Below, piece by piece: positions 59,109 through 64,000 of a stretch of DNA of 64,000 nt. Origin of the DNA: Nocardioides aromaticivorans (GTDB lineage: Bacteria; Actinomycetota; Actinomycetes; Propionibacteriales; Nocardioidaceae). Positions within the stretch are counted from its first letter, which is position 1, and each line of letters opens with the position of its first letter. The stretch is taken from assembly GCF_013408525.1 (NCBI RefSeq), contig NZ_JACBZM010000001.1, positions 4,723,001 to 4,787,000 of the forward strand, written 5' to 3'. The translations under genes were made by a program, and so were the position numbers. Below the pieces are notes generated by a model. The model worked only from the letters and a program-made list of their open reading frames with translations. It ran no database searches and was not told the origin of the DNA.

Positions 59109-59876
59109 GTGATCGAGCTGCGCACCCCGACCCAGATCGAGCAGATGCGTCCCGCCGGACGCTTCGTCGCCTCCGTGATCAAGGCCCTCGCCGAGAAGGC
59201 CGCCGTCGGGGTCAACCTGCTCGAGCTCGACGAGCTGGCGCACCAGATGATCAAGGACGCCGGCGCCGAGTCCTGCTACATCGACTACCACCCGTCGTTC
59301 GGTGCGAGCCCGTTCGGAAAGGTGCTGTGCACCTCGGTCAACGACGCGGTGCTGCACGGCCTGCCCTTCGACTACGTCCTCCAGGACGGCGACCTGCTCT
59401 CGGTCGACTTCGCCGCCTCCGTCGACGGCTGGGTCTCCGACTCCGCGCTCTCGGTCATCGTCGGCACGCCGCGCGAGGAGGACGTCCGCCTCATCGAGGT
59501 CACCGAGCGGGCCCTCGCCGCAGGCATCGCGGCCGCGCGGCCGGGCAACAAGCTCGGCGACATCTCCTTCGCGATCGGCAGCGTCGCCCACGAGGCCGGC
59601 CTCAAGGTCAACCTCCAGTTCGGCGGCCACGGCGTCGGCCGCACGATGCACGGCGAGCCGCACGTCGCCAACGACGGTCGCGCCGGCCGCGGACTCAAGC
59701 TGCGTCCCGGCCTGGTCATCGCCATCGAGCCGTGGTTCCTCCACACCACCGACGAGATCGTCTTCGACCCCGACGGCTGGACCATCCGCAGCGCCGACGG
59801 CTCGCGTGGCGCCCACGCCGAGCACACCGTCGCGATCACCGACGGCGACCCGATCATCCTCACCGCGCGCGACTGA
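59109..59876 (+). CDS. map: Type I methionine aminopeptidase
   Basis: Removes the N-terminal Met from new proteins. 255 residues. The five metal ligands are in view: Asp in LLSVDFAASVDGWVSDSALS (two Asp), His in GGHGVGRTMHGEPHV, Glu in AIEPWF and Glu in RGAHAEHTVAI. The family signature also appears at SFGASPFGKVLCTSVNDAVL. It lacks the SH3-binding N-terminal extension of type Ic enzymes. Confidence 0.96.
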   Translation: MIELRTPTQIEQMRPAGRFVASVIKALAEKAAVGVNLLELDELAHQMIKDAGAESCYIDYHPSFGASPFGKVLCTSVNDAVLHGLPFDYVLQDGDLLSVDFAASVDGWVSDSALSVIVGTPREEDVRLIEVTERALAAGIAAARPGNKLGDISFAIGSVAHEAGLKVNLQFGGHGVGRTMHGEPHVANDGRAGRGLKLRPGLVIAIEPWFLHTTDEIVFDPDGWTIRSADGSRGAHAEHTVAITDGDPIILTARD

Positions 59877-59895
59877 CGTCCCGGACCGACGCGCC

Positions 59896-60855
59896 GTGGC
59901 ACTCTTCAGGCGCCGTCGGCGGGACGACGGCGACCGGACCCCCGCCCGGCCGGCCGACCCCGACGAGGCGCTCACCTTCCTCGGCGCCGAGGACGCCCAA
60001 CGGGTCCGGGCACTCGTGCGCGATGCCTTCGCCCGCCGCGGCATCGAGGTCACGGTGTACGTCGACCACGTCGTCGACGACTCGGGGCGCCAGTTCGGCC
60101 TGTGGAACGTCGCGGCCGCCTGCCACCAGGACGATCGCGGCCGCTCCGCCTGGGCGGACGTCGTCGACCAGCACGTCGGCCGGGTGCTGGCCAGCATGGA
60201 CGCGCCCGACCCGTTCGACGGGCTCACCCCCGAGCAGGCGCGGCAGCGCACCTACGCACGCCTCTACGAGCGCGACGGGATCCCGGACCTGACCGGCTTC
60301 CCGCACCAGGAGTTCGCCCCCGGCCTGGTCGAGATGATCGCCCTCGACCTGCCCGACGCGGTCGTCGTCTACAACGAGGAGCGCGCCGAGGCGTTCGGCG
60401 GCGCGGACCTCCTGCGCACGTGGGGGCGGGAGACCCTGCGCCGCGAGCCGGTCGAGCGCCACGAGCGGATCGACCTCCCCGACGGCGGCTGGTTCGACGT
60501 ACTGCTCGGGTCCTCCGTCCACACCGCGAGTCGCGCGCTGCTCATGCCCTCGCTCGCGGCCGAGGTCGCCGGTGAGGAGGCCGGGCGCCACGGGTGGCTG
60601 CTCAGCGTGCCCAACCGCCAGCAGGTCGTGTGGCACCTGGTCCGCGACATCTCGGTGCTGCCCAGCCTGCAGGCGATGGCCGGCTTCGCGTCCGCCGGCT
60701 TCAGCGACTCCCCCGGCCCGCTCAGCCCCCACGTCTACTGGTGGGACGGCACGGCCTACCAGCAGCTGACGCGGATCGACGACGACGGCGCACTTGCGAT
60801 CGTGGTCGAGGCGGACTTCCAGGCCGTCCTCGAGGAGCTCGCCCGCGACGCCTGA
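59896..60855 (+). CDS. Cytosolic protein of unknown function
   Basis: 319 residues, no signal or membrane helix. The first 15 residues are basic (LFRRRRRDDGDR). The body has a mixed alpha/beta pattern including RRGIEVTVYVDHVVDDSGRQ and FGLWNVAAACHQ, with DGGWFDVLLGSSVHTASRAL later. I do not recognise a domain. GTG start 19 bases after map, so it is likely co-transcribed. Confidence 0.72.
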   Translation: MALFRRRRRDDGDRTPARPADPDEALTFLGAEDAQRVRALVRDAFARRGIEVTVYVDHVVDDSGRQFGLWNVAAACHQDDRGRSAWADVVDQHVGRVLASMDAPDPFDGLTPEQARQRTYARLYERDGIPDLTGFPHQEFAPGLVEMIALDLPDAVVVYNEERAEAFGGADLLRTWGRETLRREPVERHERIDLPDGGWFDVLLGSSVHTASRALLMPSLAAEVAGEEAGRHGWLLSVPNRQQVVWHLVRDISVLPSLQAMAGFASAGFSDSPGPLSPHVYWWDGTAYQQLTRIDDDGALAIVVEADFQAVLEELARDA

Positions 60856-60896
60856 GCGCCGCGGCTGCGCATCGACGCCCCGGGTACCTCCCCGCC

Positions 60897-61997
60897 ATGG
60901 TGCGCACCGTGGGGGTCGAGGAGGAGCTGCTGCTGGTCGACCCGCAGACCCGGACCGCCGCGCCACGCTCCCAACAGGTCCTGAAGTACGCCGCCGAGCA
61001 CGGCATCGCGGCCCACGACCAGCTCGACCACGAGCTGTTCCGGCACCAGCTCGAGACGCGGACCCGGCCGGCGGTCGACCTGGCGGACCTGCGCCGCGAC
61101 GTGATCGCCGGACGGCGCGCCGCCGCGTCCGCCGCGGCCGGCGTGGGGCTGCTGACCGCCGCCACCGGCGCCGTACCCCTGCCGGGCGGCCCGCCGAGGA
61201 CGACGAGGGACGACCGCTATCTCGCCATGGTCGAGACCTACGGCGAGGTCGCGCGGCCGGGAGGGACGTGCGGCATGCACGTGCACGTCCACGTCGCCTC
61301 CGACGAGGAGGGCGTGACGGTGATCGACGGGATCACGCCCTGGCTCCCGGTCCTGCTGGCGATCAGTGCCAACTCGCCCTTCCACCACGGCCGCGACACC
61401 CGCTACGCCTCGTGGCGCTCGCACTCGTGGTCGCAGTGGCCCAGCGCGGGGCCCGTCGAGCGGTTCGGCTCGGTGGCTGCCTACCGCGACGTGAGCCGCA
61501 GGATCATCGCCTCGGGTGCCGCGCTCGACGAGGGCATGCTCTACTACGACGCCCGGCTCGCGCGCTCGCACCCGACGGTGGAGGTCCGGATCACCGACGT
61601 GTGCACCGATCCCGACGACGCGGTGCTCGTCGCCGCCCTGGTCCGCGCGCTGGTCTCCCATGCCGCGGAGCGCCCTGTCGAGGGCATCGCCTGGCGGGCG
61701 GAGCTGCTGCGCGCGGCCCGATGGCGCGCCGCGCGCTACGGCCTGGCCGAGCGCCTGCTCGACCCCGTGACCGGTGAGCTGCGGCCGGCACGGGAGGTGC
61801 TGGAGCACCTGCTCGCGACGGTGACCGAGCCGTTGGAGGACGCCGGCGACGCGGAGCTGGTCCAGGACGCGGTGGCCCGGGTGCTGTCGGAGGGGGGATC
61901 CGTCCGGCAGCGGGCGGCGTACGAGCGCAACGGCGGCAGCGTGGCCGCCGTCGTCGACGACCTCGTCGGGCGCACCAACGCCGCGTTCAGTGCGTGA
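60897..61997 (+). CDS. ybdK: YbdK-type carboxylate-amine ligase (glutamate-cysteine ligase family)
   Basis: 366 residues. Start RTVGVEEELLLVDPQTRTAA carries the family Glu cluster. Further signatures are HDQLDHELFRHQLETRT, the GGTCGMHVHVHVASDEEG His/metal region, and SPFHHGRDTRYASWRSHSWS. Members ligate an amino group to a gamma-carboxylate using ATP, but the true substrate of YbdK-like enzymes is rarely known; a mycothiol organism need not make glutathione. ATG selected where similarity begins. Confidence 0.86.
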   Translation: MVRTVGVEEELLLVDPQTRTAAPRSQQVLKYAAEHGIAAHDQLDHELFRHQLETRTRPAVDLADLRRDVIAGRRAAASAAAGVGLLTAATGAVPLPGGPPRTTRDDRYLAMVETYGEVARPGGTCGMHVHVHVASDEEGVTVIDGITPWLPVLLAISANSPFHHGRDTRYASWRSHSWSQWPSAGPVERFGSVAAYRDVSRRIIASGAALDEGMLYYDARLARSHPTVEVRITDVCTDPDDAVLVAALVRALVSHAAERPVEGIAWRAELLRAARWRAARYGLAERLLDPVTGELRPAREVLEHLLATVTEPLEDAGDAELVQDAVARVLSEGGSVRQRAAYERNGGSVAAVVDDLVGRTNAAFSA

Positions 61998-62139
61998 CGC
62001 CCCAGATGAAGCCGAAGACGCCGGCACCCACGCCGAGCACGATGATCGTCCACAGGGAGATCCACGCGAGCGTGTGCATCCCGTGCTGGTAGTGGTTCTC
62101 GGAGAACCCCTGGAACTGCTCCACGTTGACGTCGCTCAT
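61987..62139 (-). CDS. 50-residue single-pass membrane protein
   Basis: MSDVNVEQFQGFSENHYQHG is followed by a membrane helix (about residues 26-46) and the end GFIWGVTH. A strong Shine-Dalgarno (AGGAGG on the minus strand, about 62144-62149) precedes the ATG, which argues that it is translated. Tail-to-tail overlap of 11 bp with the ybdK-like gene. No family assigned; it has the look of small conserved actinobacterial membrane proteins. Confidence 0.65.
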   Translation of the reverse strand: MSDVNVEQFQGFSENHYQHGMHTLAWISLWTIIVLGVGAGVFGFIWGVTH

Positions 62140-62219
62140 CGCGTCCTCCTGTCGGCCTGCGTCCACGACGGAACGCTACTGCAACTTCGGCCGGTTGGGT
62201 GTGAGGTCCGGCGTCGGGT

Positions 62220-62798
62220 TCAGCGGTCGGCGCGCTTCGCCACGACGGAGAAGTCGGCGGCCAGGTCGACGTCCCACTCGACACCCTTGGCGTCGCGGAC
62301 CTCGGCCTCGTAGGCCACCCCCGGGTCGTCGCTCGGGTCGACGTCGACCACCGTGCCGCTGCCGACCGCCGCGAGGGCCGCCGTCTCCGCGGACGCGCGC
62401 TCGGCAGCGCTGAGGACCCGGTCGTCGGCGTCGGGCCGCTCGCCCACGTCGTCCCGGTCGTCGGCCTCGTCCCGGTCGTCCCGGTCGTCCCGGTCGTCCC
62501 GGTCGTCCTTGTCGACGGTGACGACGCCGAGCTCGGAGTCCAGGGTCACGTCGACCTCGCTGCCGTCGGCGAGCCGGACCTCGACCTCGTAGGCCTCCCC
62601 CGGGTCGTCGGCCTTCTCGACCTCGACGGCCTCGCCGCCGCCGGCCGCCTCGGTCGCCGCGGTGGCGACCCGGTCGCGCTCGTCGCCCGACACGTCGTCG
62701 GCCGAGGCCGCCCAGACGGTGCCGCCGACAGCGAGGACGGCGACGGTGGCGAGGGCGGGCAGGACGACGCGCTTGCGGCGCAGGGTGCTGGTCTTCAT
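62220..62798 (-). CDS. Secreted protein with two PepSY-like domains
   Basis: 192 residues. Signal peptide at the start (VVLPALATVAVLAVGGTVWA). Two PepSY-like domains, AATEAAGGGEAVEVEKADDP with YEVEVRLADGSEVDVTLDSE, and AALAAVGSGTVVDVDPSDDP with YEAEVRDAKGVEWDVDL, are joined by a very acidic linker of Asp-Asp-Arg repeats. PepSY domains are thought to inhibit or sense extracytoplasmic proteases. It lies 95 bp downstream of a sensor kinase in the same direction. Confidence 0.88.
   Translation of the reverse strand: MKTSTLRRKRVVLPALATVAVLAVGGTVWAASADDVSGDERDRVATAATEAAGGGEAVEVEKADDPGEAYEVEVRLADGSEVDVTLDSELGVVTVDKDDRDDRDDRDDRDEADDRDDVGERPDADDRVLSAAERASAETAALAAVGSGTVVDVDPSDDPGVAYEAEVRDAKGVEWDVDLAADFSVVAKRADR
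62471..62506 (-). repeat. Four perfect 9-bp tandem units
   Basis: CCCGGTCGT four times in a row on the plus strand, with a further copy at 62453-62461. It encodes the Asp-Asp-Arg linker between the PepSY domains. Prone to slippage; coding, not CRISPR. Confidence 0.85.
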
Positions 62799-62893
62799 GG
62801 GAGATCTTCCTCTCGGTCCTTCTCGGGCTGGCTTGCTGCTCCGAGCCTGCCGGGAGGTCGCTGAACCCTTCCTGAACCCTCCTGAAGGTGGCT

Positions 62894-64000
62894 TCAGGAA
62901 GCACCCGACGGCAGTCGTACGACGAAGCGCGCGCCCCCGAGCGCACCCGACTCGACCGCCACCGAGCCACCGTGGCCGGCGACCACGGCGCGCACGATCG
63001 CCAGTCCGAGACCGCTGCCACCGGCATCGCGGGCGCGGGCCTCGTCGAGCCGGACGAACCGCTCGAAGACCCGCTCACGGTCGGCGGTCGGCACGCCCGG
63101 TCCGTCGTCGTCCACGGCCAGCACGACCGTCTCCCCGTGCTGCGCGACCGACACCGCGATCCGCGCCGCCGCATGCCGCGCCGCGTTGTCGACCAGGTTG
63201 CGGACCACCCGGCCCAGCGCCAGGGGGTCGCCGAGCACGCGCCCGGGTCCCACGCCGGTGGTGTCGGTGGCCAGGCCCGACCGGGCGACGCGTCGTACCT
63301 CCGCGAGGACGAGGTCGTCGACGTCGACCTCCGTGCGCGGCGTGCGGACGGGTCCCTCGCCCGCACGGGTGAGCGCGAGCAGCTGGTCGACGAGCGACTG
63401 CATCCGCTCGGACTCCACCAGCACGGTCTCCGCGAGCTCGCCCTCCGGGAGCGCGTGGGGATGGGCGTGCGCGACCTCGGCCGCCTGGCGCAGACTGGCG
63501 AGGGGCGAGCGCAGCTCGTGCGAGGCGTCACCGACGAACTGCCCCTGCCGTTCGCTGGCGTCCTGCAGCCGGCCGAGCATCGCGTTCATGGTGCGGGCCA
63601 GCCGGCCGACCTCGTCGCGCGCGGCCGGTTCGGGGACCCGGCGGTCGAGGCTGCTGCCACTGATCCGCTCGACCTCGGTGCGGATCCGCTCGACCGGGCG
63701 CAACGCCCGGCCGACGACGAGCCAGGTCGTCGCACCGACGACGAGGACGAGCACCGGGAGTCCGAGCAGGAGCGGCAGGGCCAACGCGGCGGTGGTCTCG
63801 TCGACGTCCTCGAGGGACACCGCCACGGCGACCTCCCCGCCCTCGGCCGTGTCCTCGGTGACGACGAGGTAGGGGTGCTCGCCCCCGGACAAGCGGGCTC
63901 TCTCCCCGTCCTCGGTCGGGATGGCGCCGCCGTTCAACGACGCCGACGCGGCGAGGACCCGGCCCTCGGCATCGGTGACCTGCCACACGACGTCGTCGGG
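62894..64000 (-). CDS. HAMP-containing sensor histidine kinase, N-terminus outside window
   Basis: About 369 codons are seen; the 5' end is cut by the window edge. The visible part begins inside the extracellular sensor region, then a membrane helix (ALPLLLGLPVLVLVVGATTW), HAMP (RALRPVERIRTEVERI), HisKA with the phospho-His in FVGDASHELRSPLASLRQAA, and a HATPase domain with N box NLVDNAARHAA, G1 VDDDGPGVP and G2 GGSGLGLAIVRAV. The partner response regulator is presumably upstream. It is followed by the two-PepSY protein. Confidence 0.93.
   Translation of the reverse strand, partial: PDDVVWQVTDAEGRVLAASASLNGGAIPTEDGERARLSGGEHPYLVVTEDTAEGGEVAVAVSLEDVDETTAALALPLLLGLPVLVLVVGATTWLVVGRALRPVERIRTEVERISGSSLDRRVPEPAARDEVGRLARTMNAMLGRLQDASERQGQFVGDASHELRSPLASLRQAAEVAHAHPHALPEGELAETVLVESERMQSLVDQLLALTRAGEGPVRTPRTEVDVDDLVLAEVRRVARSGLATDTTGVGPGRVLGDPLALGRVVRNLVDNAARHAAARIAVSVAQHGETVVLAVDDDGPGVPTADRERVFERFVRLDEARARDAGGSGLGLAIVRAVVAGHGGSVAVESGALGGARFVVRLPSGAS

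Noticed and set aside
62453..62506. Short regular repeats suggesting a CRISPR array
   Set aside because: The 9-bp units are adjacent with no spacers and encode an Asp-Asp-Arg linker.

Overview
The window is about 64 kb of very GC-rich, gene-dense actinobacterial chromosome. RbpA, WhiA, a mycothiol-type MDMPI enzyme, an F420-type (LLM) oxidoreductase, a CGAAC-N4-GTTCG SOS box and many GTG starts with 1-4 nt gene overlaps all point to Actinomycetota. The gene order and the sterol genes suggest a Nocardioides-like member of Propionibacteriales; that placement is inference. I saw no rRNA, tRNA, CRISPR array, phage or insertion sequence.

Region 1 (1-19.7 kb) is core metabolism. It starts with the end of an ABC permease and heme A synthase ctaA, then ctaB divergent from a tkt-tal-pgi-pgl run that has no zwf or opcA. 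A secreted protein combining a C-terminal class F-like sortase with a possible degenerate thioester domain follows. On the minus strand lie uvrC-rapZ-yvcK-whiA-gap-pgk-tpiA-secG-rbpA, the classic actinobacterial order.

Region 2 (19.7-28.5 kb) is mixed housekeeping. It holds a TPR protein, two tandem Rieske lipoproteins, uvrA with an SOS box and a histone-H1-like tail, an overlapping MDMPI/metallo-hydrolase/Nudix set, an intergenic twin-hairpin element, a VOC protein, a 3-methyladenine glycosylase and a cold-shock protein.

Region 3 (28.7-58.3 kb) is a dispersed sterol-catabolism locus. It has kshA, a small Cys-rich protein and kshB; fadE26-fadE27-fadD17-like genes; fadD19 divergent from echA19; another acyl-CoA ligase; and an Rv3520c-like oxidoreductase divergent from a double-DUF35 protein plus ltp4 and ltp3. 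Four promoter regions carry five copies of the KstR-type operator TNNAACNNGTTNNA (one with a first-base mismatch), several overlapping the apparent -10 element. No kstR gene is present, so the regulator must act in trans. The set matches removal of a sterol side chain, including C24-branched (plant sterol) chains, plus 9-alpha-hydroxylation of the nucleus. Unrelated genes lie between these cassettes: lipoproteins, an LVIVD-repeat protein, a JmjC-like protein and a 1,261-residue secreted repeat protein.

Region 4 (58.3-64 kb) holds methionine aminopeptidase, a YbdK-type carboxylate-amine ligase, a 50-residue membrane protein, a two-domain PepSY protein and a sensor kinase cut by the window end.

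Several genes appear to be transcribed without leaders: a TAGNNT-like -10 hexamer sits 6-7 nt before the start codon.
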